The notes below the pieces were generated by a model that was given only the letters and a program-made list of their open reading frames with translations, did not search any database and had not been told where the DNA came from. Shown piece after piece: positions 24,840-33,005 of a stretch of DNA of 64,000 nt. The translations under genes and the position numbers were made by a program. Location of the stretch: contig SFVX01000001.1 of assembly GCA_004561445.1 (NCBI GenBank), positions 496,001 to 560,000 of the forward strand, in the 5' to 3' direction. Position 1 is the first letter of the stretch. Each line of letters opens with the position of its first letter. This DNA comes from a bacterium (GTDB lineage Bacteria > Patescibacteriota > Saccharimonadia > Saccharimonadales > Saccharimonadaceae).

Positions 24840-25597
24840 CGGAAAAGAAAGAGACTGTGGCAAAAGAAACTAGAAAACGTCAACTAATCAAGAACGAGAC
24901 GGTAAGGGCTTTGCTATATGGGCTTGGTCTTGCGGTATGGGTTTTTGCGGCTTTTACGGTGGTGCAGATTATTTGCGTATTAATTGCGCAGGCGTTATTT
25001 TCGAATGAGATTCTCGCGAAACCGATTTCGAATCTGATTTTCTCGGCGGTGACATATGTGGTTGCAGTAGCGGTAATTATCTTTGTGCCGTGGAAATTGA
25101 TTAAATTAAAGACAACGCGCGATGAGCTAGGGCTGAGAGGACTGCCAACTTGGACGGATATTTTGATGGCGCCGTTGGGGCTAATAGTGACGATGTTTGG
25201 CGCAGGAATTTTGATGTTAATCATGAAGTGGCTAATTCCGGGGATTAATCTTGAGCAAGAACAAGATGTTGGCTTCAATAATCTGATCGGTAGGGCCGAA
25301 ATGATTGAGGGTTTTATTGCTTTGGTGATTATTGCACCGATTGCGGAGGAATTAATCTTTCGTGGTTGGCTATACGGAAAATTACGTGCTCGTATGACGG
25401 CAGTGTCGGCGATTATGATTTGTTCGGCTCTGTTCGGTATTTTGCACGGCCAATGGAATGTCGGAATTACGGTTTTTGCGATGAGTGTTGTGATGTGCTT
25501 GATTCGCGAGCTAACTGGCACGATTTGGTCGGGGATCTTGGTGCATATGCTAAAAAACGGTATTGCATTCTATTTGCTTTACGTCGTGATGATGTGA
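24836..25597 (+). CDS. CPBP-family intramembrane metalloprotease
   Basis: 253 residues, polytopic. EELIFRG is the EExxxR motif and ALFGILHG the FxxxH motif of the CAAX/CPBP (ABI) family, whose bacterial members act as intramembrane proteases or bacteriocin-resistance proteins. There are at least six hydrophobic segments. Its ATG overlaps the rseP-like stop (ATGA), so the two membrane proteases are translationally coupled, which suggests a shared proteolytic task at the membrane. Confidence 0.85.
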   Translation: MTEKKETVAKETRKRQLIKNETVRALLYGLGLAVWVFAAFTVVQIICVLIAQALFSNEILAKPISNLIFSAVTYVVAVAVIIFVPWKLIKLKTTRDELGLRGLPTWTDILMAPLGLIVTMFGAGILMLIMKWLIPGINLEQEQDVGFNNLIGRAEMIEGFIALVIIAPIAEELIFRGWLYGKLRARMTAVSAIMICSALFGILHGQWNVGITVFAMSVVMCLIRELTGTIWSGILVHMLKNGIAFYLLYVVMM

Positions 25598-25606
25598 TTT
25601 TTCGAG

Positions 25607-25612
25607 TATAAT
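25607..25612 (+). promoter_or_regulatory. -10 box of mutM
   Basis: TATAAT ending 10 nt before the mutM ATG, so only a leader of about three bases is expected. Confidence 0.5.
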
Positions 25613-25622
25613 AATAGGTATT

Positions 25623-26507
25623 ATGCCGGAACTTCCAGAAGTAGAAACAATCAGGCGTGGGCTCGAAAAACTTGCAATAAAAAAGACAATTCGCAAAGTG
25701 TATGTGCTATGCGAGAAAAGTTTGCGCGGTGACACGTCGCATGTCGAGGGGCAAGAGATTGTTGAGTACGATAGGCGTGGCAAAGCGCTTTTGGTGCGAC
25801 TTTCGAATGGCTATACGATGATGATTCATCTGCGCATGACTGGGCAGCTGATTTTTGTCGATCGTGAATCGGATGAGCGGTTTGCGGCGGGCCATCCGGA
25901 TGGCGGCTTTACGGAAGTGATGCCAGGTAGGCATACGCGTGTATATTTTGAATTTACGGATGGAACAAATTTATACTTCAATGATCAACGTAAATTTGGA
26001 TTTGTGGCAATTTTGAACAAAGAAGAACTCGCAGCGGATAAATTTTTGCAGAAGCTTGGACCTGAACCGTGGGAGATGTCGAAGCAAAATTTTTGGGAAC
26101 GAATACAAAAACATGCCAAGTCGCCGATAAAGGCAGTAATTTTAGATCAGCAAGTAATTGCGGGCGTGGGCAATATTTATGCTGATGAGGGATGTTTTTA
26201 TGCGGGGATTTTTCCGGGTGTGCCGGCAGGCGAATTATCGCGCGAACAGAGTGACTTGTTGCTCGAAGGATTATGTCGAGTGATGCAAGATTCGATTGAT
26301 AGTGGTGGCTCGACGATGAAAGATTATGTGTGCGCGGACGGCACAAAAGGCAGTTATCTCGAGAAGTTTGCGCAAGTTTTTAGGCGTGATGGCGATTATT
26401 GCAATAATTGCGGTAACAAGATTCTTAAAACACGTGTGGCGGGACGTGGAACGCATTATTGTCCGCATTGTCAGGAATTTGGCACGAGGTATCTGAAGCA
26501 TGATTAG
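25623..26507 (+). CDS. mutM: Formamidopyrimidine-DNA glycosylase
   Basis: 294 residues. It excises 8-oxoguanine and related lesions. The N-terminus PELPEVETIRRGL places catalytic P2 and E3 exactly. The helix-two-turn-helix region and a C-terminal zinc finger (CNNCG and CPHC) are complete. The 3' end overlaps the next gene by 8 bp. The start is the family start, since Pro must follow the initiator Met. Confidence 0.95.
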   Translation: MPELPEVETIRRGLEKLAIKKTIRKVYVLCEKSLRGDTSHVEGQEIVEYDRRGKALLVRLSNGYTMMIHLRMTGQLIFVDRESDERFAAGHPDGGFTEVMPGRHTRVYFEFTDGTNLYFNDQRKFGFVAILNKEELAADKFLQKLGPEPWEMSKQNFWERIQKHAKSPIKAVILDQQVIAGVGNIYADEGCFYAGIFPGVPAGELSREQSDLLLEGLCRVMQDSIDSGGSTMKDYVCADGTKGSYLEKFAQVFRRDGDYCNNCGNKILKTRVAGRGTHYCPHCQEFGTRYLKHD

Positions 26508-27105
26508 ACTTTTTTATGGCGGAGATCGCGTTGCGGCACGCAAGATGATAGATAGACTGCTGGGCGATGATTATGAGGTGATTGAGGCGGAGAGTATTGA
26601 GCGAGCTGATATGGATTCGATTTTTTTCGGAACCTCGATTTTTGGCGATACGCGCAAAATTCTAATCAAGGATTTGAGCGAAAATAAGAGTTGTTGGGAA
26701 GTTGTGCTGGATTATATTAAAACGCCGCATAATATAATCATCTGGAACACGACGCTTGATGCGCGCACGACGGTATATAAGTCGCTAAAGGCCGCCAAAG
26801 TAGAGATGAGGGAGTTTAAAGCGGCAGAAAATCCGGATAAATTTATTGCATTTGAAGCAATTCAGGCGGCAATGCGCGGAGATGCGAAAACGGCGCTTAT
26901 GAAATGTAAGAAGATGGAGCTTAAAGAAGAGCCGTATATGGTAATAGGTGCGTTTGCGTCGGAGGCGTATAAGACTTTTGCGACTAGCCGTAAGGCGCGC
27001 GAAGCAGTAAGAATTCTGGCGAAGGCGGATATGGACATGAAATCGGCGGCGGTGGAGCCGTGGAGTATTGCAAAAATTGCGTTAGTGAAGATTGCGAACT
27101 TATAA
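26500..27105 (+). CDS. DNA polymerase III delta-like protein (short)
   Basis: 201 residues. MIRLFYGGDRVAARKMIDRLL and the SIFGDTRKILIKDL segment resemble the N-terminal domain of HolA, the delta subunit of the clamp loader, and a helical region follows. Full delta subunits have about 330 residues with a C-terminal collar domain; here the protein stops after part of the helical region. Short forms occur in reduced genomes. It overlaps mutM by 8 bp. I rate the family assignment as moderate; it could be an unrelated small helical protein. Confidence 0.55.
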   Translation: MIRLFYGGDRVAARKMIDRLLGDDYEVIEAESIERADMDSIFFGTSIFGDTRKILIKDLSENKSCWEVVLDYIKTPHNIIIWNTTLDARTTVYKSLKAAKVEMREFKAAENPDKFIAFEAIQAAMRGDAKTALMKCKKMELKEEPYMVIGAFASEAYKTFATSRKAREAVRILAKADMDMKSAAVEPWSIAKIALVKIANL

Positions 27106-27136
27106 ATGCGAGCGAAAGAAGGGCTCGCATTTTTTT
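27104..27136 (+). terminator. Intrinsic terminator after the HolA-like gene
   Basis: AAATGCGAGC and GCTCGCATTT around a nine-base loop, followed by T residues. Confidence 0.85.
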
Positions 27137-27140
27137 GTGC

Positions 27141-27172
27141 AAAAAATATCTTCCAGGCGGGCTGGAAGATAT
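27141..27172 (-). terminator. Intrinsic terminator after rpmA
   Basis: ATATCTTCCAG and CTGGAAGATAT around a five-base loop, with the T run on the minus strand. Confidence 0.85.
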
Positions 27173-27191
27173 ACAAGACTGGTATAAGTAT

Positions 27192-27470
27192 TTAGGCGGC
27201 GTGAACTTCTACGCGAGTGCGTGGAACGGTGCGGCCGGAGAAATGCTTTTTCTTGGTCTTGACGAAGACAACCTGACCATCGATGGCTGCATGGATGGTG
27301 AAGTTGCGGCTCATAAATGTGCCTGGACCTGCGATCTTGGTTGCGCCGGTTTGGCGGACAAGTACTTCGCCAGTGTGGACTTGCTGGCCGCCGAAACGTT
27401 TGACACCGAGACGTTGGCCGGGGTTGTTGTGTAGGTTTTTACTGGTACCGCCAGCTTTGACGTGTGACAT
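27192..27470 (-). CDS. rpmA: 50S ribosomal protein L27
   Basis: 92 residues. SHVKAGGTSKNLHNNPGQRL followed by GVKRFGGQ is the bL27 signature near the peptidyl-transferase centre. The N-terminus starts directly with the family core, with no cleavable extension such as the one in Firmicutes. It is separated from rplU and lies 4 bp after the stop of the Trm11-like gene on the same strand, so the two may be co-transcribed. Confidence 0.93.
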   Translation of the reverse strand: MSHVKAGGTSKNLHNNPGQRLGVKRFGGQQVHTGEVLVRQTGATKIAGPGTFMSRNFTIHAAIDGQVVFVKTKKKHFSGRTVPRTRVEVHAA

Positions 27471-27474
27471 ATTA

Positions 27475-28611
27475 TTACTTTTTCCTTAATACTATTATTT
27501 GACGCGCAACAATCTGATTCTCTCGATAATACAAGAGGTCGGATGGTGCGGCATACTTATACTTTGTTGTATTATAATCAAGTTTTTGAATTTCGTCAAG
27601 TATATCAAGGGTAGAATAGTGGCCATTTGGGCGTAACCAGGCTGGAATGGCGAGAGCGAGCGTGGTGCCAGATGTGATTTGGGGCGAAATATTGCGCAAA
27701 AAGGCCAAAAGTAGGGTTTTGGCGTCACTTTTGAGAGACTTGAGCTTAATCTCGGCAGGAGGATTTGAAAGTGGATGACCGAGATAAATTTCAGAGGCGA
27801 CATAATTGATTTTTTGGTGCTGCCACTGATGATCGGTGGCATCGCCGGACTCAACAAAGTAGCTTGGGGCGGTAGATTTTTGGAGACGCGGCGTCTTATC
27901 AATAAGCCAATTAAGATTGCGACGTGTATAATCGATCATCTTCTCAGATAAATCGGTGCCGTAAACGCTATAAGAATCGAGCATAGCTTCTTGCAAAACA
28001 ACACCAGTGCCACAGAAAGGATCGAGCAAAACACCGGATTTGGCGCCGCTAGTTGCGAGATTTATGAGAATTTGGGCGAGTTTTGGCGGTAGCATGCCAA
28101 CAAAAGCGTCACGAGCAGGGCGAGCTTGGTCGCGGTGCGCGTAGGCAGTGATATTTTGGACGCCAACGGAGGTAGCGATATAATCGCCATAAAGGATAAT
28201 CTCGACGCGATTTGGCTTATTGCCGAGCTGATTGTGATGAGCGGTGGCGCTGGAAATGGTGGCAGAGCCTTTGTTTGGTACGAGACGGACGGAACGACCA
28301 TGGCGGGCGAGGAGGCTCTTATACTTCATGGCGAGCTTCCAGGTGTTTTTGGCATTAGCTTTGGCGGAATAATCAGAAAAACCGAGTGTAATTTTGCCGT
28401 CGGGGAGGTTAAAGAGATAATCGGTGAGTTTTTCCTCGAGTACGCGGGCGCATTTGATACTGCCACCGATGCGAGCAAGGTTTGGCTCAATGTCGGACGA
28501 GACTAGAGCAATGCTAGGCGCGAGGCGTTGAACGTTGGAACTACCAAAAAGCGCCTCGAGCTCAACGAGTGATAGCTGTGGCTCGCGGCCTAGTATAAAA
28601 AGATACTTCAT
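27475..28611 (-). CDS. Trm11/TrmG10-like RNA methyltransferase
   Basis: 378 residues. The N-terminal half (YLFILGREPQLSLVELEALF and a THUMP-like region) and the C-terminal Rossmann domain with DPFCGTG (SAM motif I) are those of the archaeal Trm-G10/Trm11 family, which methylates the N2 of guanine 10 in tRNA. The catalytic DPPY motif expected after strand 4 is not present: SEIYLGHPLSNPP stands there. So either activity uses a diverged motif or the protein is a paralog with another target. Its start codon directly abuts that of the divergent flippase-like gene. Confidence 0.75.
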   Translation of the reverse strand: MKYLFILGREPQLSLVELEALFGSSNVQRLAPSIALVSSDIEPNLARIGGSIKCARVLEEKLTDYLFNLPDGKITLGFSDYSAKANAKNTWKLAMKYKSLLARHGRSVRLVPNKGSATISSATAHHNQLGNKPNRVEIILYGDYIATSVGVQNITAYAHRDQARPARDAFVGMLPPKLAQILINLATSGAKSGVLLDPFCGTGVVLQEAMLDSYSVYGTDLSEKMIDYTRRNLNWLIDKTPRLQKSTAPSYFVESGDATDHQWQHQKINYVASEIYLGHPLSNPPAEIKLKSLKSDAKTLLLAFLRNISPQITSGTTLALAIPAWLRPNGHYSTLDILDEIQKLDYNTTKYKYAAPSDLLYYRENQIVARQIIVLRKK

Positions 28612-29697
28612 ATGCTAAGCGTAATTACGCTAGTCTTGGTGGGCGTGATTGCTTATGGAGCATTTACTTCGGAGACCGTGATTGACGGTCAAAATATGAC
28701 GATGATTCAGGCGACTTGGGAGGCTTTGAAGTCGATGAATATCTGGGTACTTCTGGTATTGATTCCAGAGCAGGTCTTAATGTACTATGCGGCGGGGCAG
28801 ATTTACTTTGCGTTCTTGCGCCAGCGCAAAGGTTTTACAATTTCGACGCCAAAACTTACGAGGATTTCGCTAGAGATTAACTTTGTAAACCACGCTATTC
28901 CAAGCGGCGGCGTGTCTGGTCTTGCGTATCTGGTTTGGCGTCTCAAAGAGATGCGTATTACGGCGGGGCAGATTAGTTTTATTCATGTGCTACGCTATGC
29001 AATTTGCGCTTTGGCGAATACTTTGCAGACTTGGATTGCGATTATTGTCGTGATTGCGACTGGTGTGATGGCGGCGAATGGCGAGTGGGCGCTGTTGCTA
29101 GCTGGCGCAGTGGCACTGGGTATTGAAGCGGTAGTTCTTGTGGCATGGCTGATTGTGCGTAAGCAAAAGAATGTTGATTGGTTATCTGATAACGCCGTAA
29201 AGATTATTAATCGCATCGTGCGTAAGCTGACGCATGGGAAAAAGCGCAAGTTCTTGAAAGAAGACACAGTGGCAAATTTCTTTGCGGATTTGCGCAATTA
29301 TTATCTGAGAATTATGCGCAACAAGAAGACTTTATGGAAACCAGTGATTTGGGGTATGTTCTACTCGTTCTTGGAACTAGCAACTTACTGGGTAGTGGGC
29401 TGTGCATTGGGGCATCCAGAAATTTTGCCACAAATTATGATTGCTGAAGGCGTTGCTTCGGTAGTCGGCACAGTAATGGTGACTCCTGGTGGTGTCGGTG
29501 GCTATGAAGGCGCAATGATTGCAATTATGGTAGCGACTGGAGTGGATCTCAATATTGCAACAATTACAGTGGTAGTGACGCGTGTTTGCGTGTTGATTGG
29601 TACGATTGTGACGGGCTATCCATTCTACCAAGCTGCATTATTGTCTCGTAAAGATAAATTCGTAGCACCGGAAGAAGGCGAAACGATTTCAGATTAG
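28612..29697 (+). CDS. Flippase-like membrane protein (UPF0104/LPG synthase TM family)
   Basis: 361 residues with about seven membrane helices. The segment INFVNHAIPSGGVSGLAYL and the later TPGGVGGYEGAMI are signatures of the lysylphosphatidylglycerol synthase transmembrane (AglD/UPF0104) family, which moves lipid-linked substrates. There is no GNAT-type synthase domain, so a flippase role is inferred. The ATG lies in CATATG, with the CAT serving as the start codon of the minus-strand neighbour. TATAAA at 28594-28599 is a possible -10. The 3' end is 1 bp before xseA. Confidence 0.8.
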   Translation: MLSVITLVLVGVIAYGAFTSETVIDGQNMTMIQATWEALKSMNIWVLLVLIPEQVLMYYAAGQIYFAFLRQRKGFTISTPKLTRISLEINFVNHAIPSGGVSGLAYLVWRLKEMRITAGQISFIHVLRYAICALANTLQTWIAIIVVIATGVMAANGEWALLLAGAVALGIEAVVLVAWLIVRKQKNVDWLSDNAVKIINRIVRKLTHGKKRKFLKEDTVANFFADLRNYYLRIMRNKKTLWKPVIWGMFYSFLELATYWVVGCALGHPEILPQIMIAEGVASVVGTVMVTPGGVGGYEGAMIAIMVATGVDLNIATITVVVTRVCVLIGTIVTGYPFYQAALLSRKDKFVAPEEGETISD

Positions 29698-29698
29698 T

Positions 29699-30799
29699 AT
29701 GACTGAACAGATAGTTTATAGCGTTCAGGATTTTCAGGCGGTTTGTAACCAGATAATGGAGACCGCCTTTTCTGGCGTGATAGTTGAAGGTGAAGTGGCA
29801 AGCTTCAAAGAAAATCAGGGAAAGTACATCTTTTTCGATCTTAAGGAAGGCGATGCGAGCGTGGGCTGTTTTATGATGAAGTTTGCGTTGCGTTTTCCGG
29901 TGAAGGACGGCATGAAAGTGCGGGTGCGAGCGGTGCCAAAGCTAACGAAATGGGGTAAGTTTTCACTGACAGTGCAAGCAATCGTGCCAGTGGGCGAAGG
30001 CGATATTAAAAAGAGTTTTGAGCTGTTAAAAAAGAAGCTAACGGCGGAAGGATTATTTGCGCCGGAGAAGAAACGCCCGATTCCAGCAAATCTAACGAAG
30101 ATAGGCGTGATTTCGAGCACGCAAGCGGCGGGCTATGCAGATTTTTGTAAGATTTTGAATGAGCGTTGGGGTGGACTTTCGGTGTCGGTGGCGCATACAC
30201 AAGTGCAGGGCATGGTGGCAGCCGATCAAATAATCAAAGCGCTGAATTATTTTAACGAGCGTGGCGAAGTGCAGATTATTGCGATTATTCGTGGTGGAGG
30301 AAGCGCGGATGATCTTGCAGTATTTAATGATGAGGCGTTGGTACGTGCAGTAGCGGCAAGTAAAATACCGGTAATTACGGGTATCGGGCATGAAATTGAT
30401 ACGAGTTTGTGTGATCTTGCGGCAGATATTGTGGCGAGTACGCCAAGTAATGTGGCGCAAATGTTGACGCGCGATAAGAAAGAAATCATTAATGCTGTGC
30501 GAAATGATATAATTCGGACACAAAAATTGTTCAATTTACGAATAGATGAAAAGATTCGCCGTAACAGAGAAGAATTGACGCAAATTGAACAAAATATTGT
30601 TGTTAAAATTACAACGGAGTTGACGCAAATTCAAAGTATTATGCAAAGACTTGCAGAAATGGATCCTGAAAAAGTATTGAAACGCGGGTATGCGATATTA
30701 GCAGGCGAAATTAAGCAAGGAGGTGTTGTTAAAATTACAACAGAGACGCAGAATTTGGAAGCGGAAATTAAGAAAATTGAGGAGCGAAACGATGGCTAA
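29699..30799 (+). CDS. xseA: Exodeoxyribonuclease VII large subunit
   Basis: 366 residues; E. coli XseA has 456. N-terminal OB-fold (about 1-100, with GVIVEGEVASFKENQGKYIFF-type sequence) and the catalytic core with IIRGGGSADDL and GIGHEIDTSLCD. The C-terminal coiled coil is shortened. It degrades ssDNA together with XseB. The ATG lies 1 bp after the upstream stop, and the 3' end overlaps xseB by 8 bp. Two copies of the 17-bp palindrome lie in its last 200 bp, each encoding VVKITT. Confidence 0.93.
   Translation: MTEQIVYSVQDFQAVCNQIMETAFSGVIVEGEVASFKENQGKYIFFDLKEGDASVGCFMMKFALRFPVKDGMKVRVRAVPKLTKWGKFSLTVQAIVPVGEGDIKKSFELLKKKLTAEGLFAPEKKRPIPANLTKIGVISSTQAAGYADFCKILNERWGGLSVSVAHTQVQGMVAADQIIKALNYFNERGEVQIIAIIRGGGSADDLAVFNDEALVRAVAASKIPVITGIGHEIDTSLCDLAADIVASTPSNVAQMLTRDKKEIINAVRNDIIRTQKLFNLRIDEKIRRNREELTQIEQNIVVKITTELTQIQSIMQRLAEMDPEKVLKRGYAILAGEIKQGGVVKITTETQNLEAEIKKIEERNDG
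30599..30615 (+). repeat. 17-bp near-palindrome, copy 2 (in xseA)
   Basis: GTTGTTAAAATTACAAC, encoding V-V-K-I-T-T of XseA. It is identical to the copy 126 bp downstream. Confidence 0.7.
30725..30741 (+). repeat. 17-bp near-palindrome, copy 3 (in xseA)
   Basis: GTTGTTAAAATTACAAC, encoding V-V-K-I-T-T near the XseA C-terminus. Confidence 0.7.
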
Positions 30800-30986
30800 A
30801 GAGACAATTAATGAAAAAATCGAAAAATTGCAAAATGGCATGGCTTGGTTTGATTCGGAAGACTTTAAACTTGAAGAGGCAAGCGCAAAATATAAGGATT
30901 TGGCAAAATTAGCGACTGAAATTGAGTCGGATTTGAATGAACTCAAGAACGAAATCAATGTGATCGCTGAGGATTTTAGCAAATAA
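30792..30986 (+). CDS. xseB: Exodeoxyribonuclease VII small subunit
   Basis: 64 residues, helical and acidic: INEKIEKLQNGMAWFDSEDF and EEASAKYKDLAKLATEIESDL follow the XseB pattern. The start is the ATG at 30792, overlapping the xseA end by 8 bp with GGAGCG before it. The longer upstream frame is xseA in another reading frame. Confidence 0.88.
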   Translation: MAKETINEKIEKLQNGMAWFDSEDFKLEEASAKYKDLAKLATEIESDLNELKNEINVIAEDFSK

Positions 30987-31014
30987 GTCGCTTGCGAAAA
31001 AGCATAAGCTAAAA

Positions 31015-31020
31015 TATAAT
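31015..31020 (+). promoter_or_regulatory. -10 box of the Met/Pro-rich protein gene, leaderless type
   Basis: TATAAT ends 6 nt before the ATG at 31027. AGCATAAGCTAAAAT lies just upstream and overlaps it. Confidence 0.6.
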
Positions 31021-31026
31021 CAAAGT

Positions 31027-31878
31027 ATGGACCAGAATTCTATGATGGGCGGCATGCCAATGCCGCAACCACAAGGCGGAATGATGAATAATGGCGCTCC
31101 GATGGGCGCTGGTACTAATGGAATGCCAAACGGTATGCCACAAGCGCAACCGATGCCAATGGGCGGCGGTCAGCCAATGCCAGCTCCAGCTCCTGCGATG
31201 GCGGGTGCTCCAGTCCCTCCACCAATGCCGGCTCAAAAGAAAAGCTCGGTGAGTGAGATTGTGCTTCTCGTTGTGGTTTGTCTAATTGCGGCAGTAGCAA
31301 TTGTAGCGGCAGTCTATTTCTTTATGCAATGGAATGATCTTAATAACAACTTCGAAAGCCGCGTGGCGCAAGAAAAGTCTGAGGCCGAGGCGGCGCAGAT
31401 GAAGGCGGACGAGGAACGCTTCCAGGAAGAGCGCAAATCGCCATATTCGCCTTTTAGTGGCCCAGATGATTACGGCGCAATTTACTTTGAATATCCAAAG
31501 ACTTGGGATGTTTACGTATCAAAAGACGGCACTAAGGGCGATTATGAAGCCTACTTTGCGGCCGGTTCGGTGCCTTCAGTAACCGATACGGAGAACTCGC
31601 GTTATGCTTTACGCTTCTTAATTAAAAATCAGTCGCTTGATACAGTCCAGCGCCAGTACGATACTTTAGTGAATAACGGTCAACTTAGTGCGAGAAACTA
31701 CACGGTTGGTAGTATTTCAGGAACGCTATTCACGGGTATGATTACAAAATCTATCAATGGTCAGGTGTTCTTGGCGAAGATTAACGATAAAACTTTGGTG
31801 ATGCAGACTGACTCGACGGCGCATTTTGAAACGGATTTTGCAAATGTGCTATCGAAACTACGCCGTGGTGGCAATTAA
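31027..31878 (+). CDS. One-TM protein with Met/Pro/Gly-rich N-terminus
   Basis: 283 residues. Residues 1-72 are low-complexity, rich in M, P, G, Q and A. A membrane segment follows (about 77-101), then a short coiled coil (ESRVAQEKSEAEAAQMKADE) and a C-terminal globular domain (about 140-283) with YFEYPKTWDVYVSKDG, typical of lipoprotein-like beta folds in this group. With no signal peptide, the low-complexity part should be cytoplasmic and the globular part outside. The family is not identified. A -10 box ends 6 nt before its ATG. Confidence 0.75.
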   Translation: MDQNSMMGGMPMPQPQGGMMNNGAPMGAGTNGMPNGMPQAQPMPMGGGQPMPAPAPAMAGAPVPPPMPAQKKSSVSEIVLLVVVCLIAAVAIVAAVYFFMQWNDLNNNFESRVAQEKSEAEAAQMKADEERFQEERKSPYSPFSGPDDYGAIYFEYPKTWDVYVSKDGTKGDYEAYFAAGSVPSVTDTENSRYALRFLIKNQSLDTVQRQYDTLVNNGQLSARNYTVGSISGTLFTGMITKSINGQVFLAKINDKTLVMQTDSTAHFETDFANVLSKLRRGGN

Positions 31879-31897
31879 AGATTAGCTACGAGATTTT

Positions 31898-31929
31898 AAA
31901 GAGCTGACGCTTGGGCTTCAGCTCTTTTT
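31898..31929 (+). terminator. Intrinsic terminator before the histidine kinase gene
   Basis: AAAGAGCTGA and TCAGCTCTTTTT around a ten-base loop. Confidence 0.85.
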
Positions 31930-31934
31930 GGTGG

Positions 31935-31940
31935 TAAGAT
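31935..31940 (+). promoter_or_regulatory. -10 box of the histidine kinase gene, leaderless type
   Basis: TAAGAT with seven bases before the ATG at 31948. Confidence 0.45.
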
Positions 31941-31947
31941 AAAAGTA

Positions 31948-32649
31948 ATGGAAAGCGAGGTATTTGGAACTGGCTCGAGTGCAGTGGTGGTGGCGCACGA
32001 ATTGAAAGCCCCGCTGGCGCTGATGCGGCAGTTGGCTTTGTCGATAGAGCTGGAAAATGACCTTGCGGGCGCACAAAAAGTGAGTGAGCAAATCGTGGCG
32101 ACGTCGGAACGAGCGCTAAGACAAGTGAATGATCTTACGAAAGTGGCGCGACTTGAAGATGCAATGTTTGAGATGGAACCGGTAAATCCGCGCGTGGTGT
32201 GCGATGAGGTTTTGGCTGAATTGTGGAAGTATTTTAGATTCAATCGTAGAGAGCTAAGCATTGAGTATAAGAATAAGCGCAAGCTAGTGGTGGGGAATCG
32301 TCAGCTGTTATTTTCGGTGGTGTATAATTTTTGCTTGAATGCGATGAATTACGGCGGCGAAGAACTGCCGAGTCGAGTAATTGTACGAGATTTGCAAGGA
32401 AATAAAGTGCGCGTAGAGGTGCGTGATTATGGACCGGCAGTACCGACGAAGATTTGGCGCCAGATTAAGGATGGAGTTGTGAAGCAGCCGGTGGATATTG
32501 CGATGCGCCCGGGCTCGAGTGGACTGGGGCTTTATATTGCGGCGAAGTTTGCGAATTATATGCAAAGTGATTTTGGACTGATTAGGCATCGTGATGGAAC
32601 GAGTTTTTACATAGATTTGCCGGTAAGCGGACAGTTGAGTTTTCTATGA
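31948..32649 (+). CDS. Soluble sensor-less histidine kinase
   Basis: 233 residues. H-box AHELKAPLALMRQL with H17 as phosphoacceptor, N-box NFCLNAMNYG, G1 box DYGPAVP, and G2 box SSGLGLYIAAKF, so the HATPase core is complete. There is no membrane segment and no room for a sensor domain: the protein starts 16 residues before the H-box. Its input must come from a partner or from the cytosol directly. It overlaps the receiver gene by 4 bp, forming a minimal two-component pair in the recO operon. Confidence 0.85.
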   Translation: MESEVFGTGSSAVVVAHELKAPLALMRQLALSIELENDLAGAQKVSEQIVATSERALRQVNDLTKVARLEDAMFEMEPVNPRVVCDEVLAELWKYFRFNRRELSIEYKNKRKLVVGNRQLLFSVVYNFCLNAMNYGGEELPSRVIVRDLQGNKVRVEVRDYGPAVPTKIWRQIKDGVVKQPVDIAMRPGSSGLGLYIAAKFANYMQSDFGLIRHRDGTSFYIDLPVSGQLSFL

Positions 32650-33005
32650 TCTATGTAATTGAAGATGACAGGGGTTGGGAGGATTATTATCGTCGAATTT
32701 TGCGCGAGTTTACGTTGAAATTTTTTCATGATGGCGTGGCGGCGATGGCGGAAATGGACACGGAGGTTCCGGACCTAGTGATTTTGGATATTTTGCTGAC
32801 TGGTCCGACGGGCTTTGCGGTACTAAATGAGATGCGAAGTTATCCGGAGCTAGTGAATGTGCCGGTGATAATTGTGAGTTCGGTAAAAATGCCAGAAGAG
32901 GACGCCGTGGCGCTAAAACAGTACGGGATTGTGACGAGCCTTGATAAGGCGGAAATGACGCCAAAAGAACTACTTATGCGTGTGAAGGAGGCGATGCGTG
33001 GCTAA
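32646..33005 (+). CDS. Stand-alone response-regulator receiver domain
   Basis: 119 residues, only a CheY-like receiver. Acidic pocket D7 and D8, phosphoacceptor D48 in VILDILLTGPTGF, Ser78/79 and Lys101 complete the set. There is no output domain, so it should act by protein contact or as a phosphate sink. It is coupled by 4 bp to the histidine kinase gene and overlaps recO by 8 bp. Confidence 0.87.
   Translation: MIYVIEDDRGWEDYYRRILREFTLKFFHDGVAAMAEMDTEVPDLVILDILLTGPTGFAVLNEMRSYPELVNVPVIIVSSVKMPEEDAVALKQYGIVTSLDKAEMTPKELLMRVKEAMRG

Noticed and set aside
24880..25521. 213-residue open frame on the minus strand
   Set aside because: It is the complement of the CPBP protease gene, which has intact motifs and is coupled to rseP.
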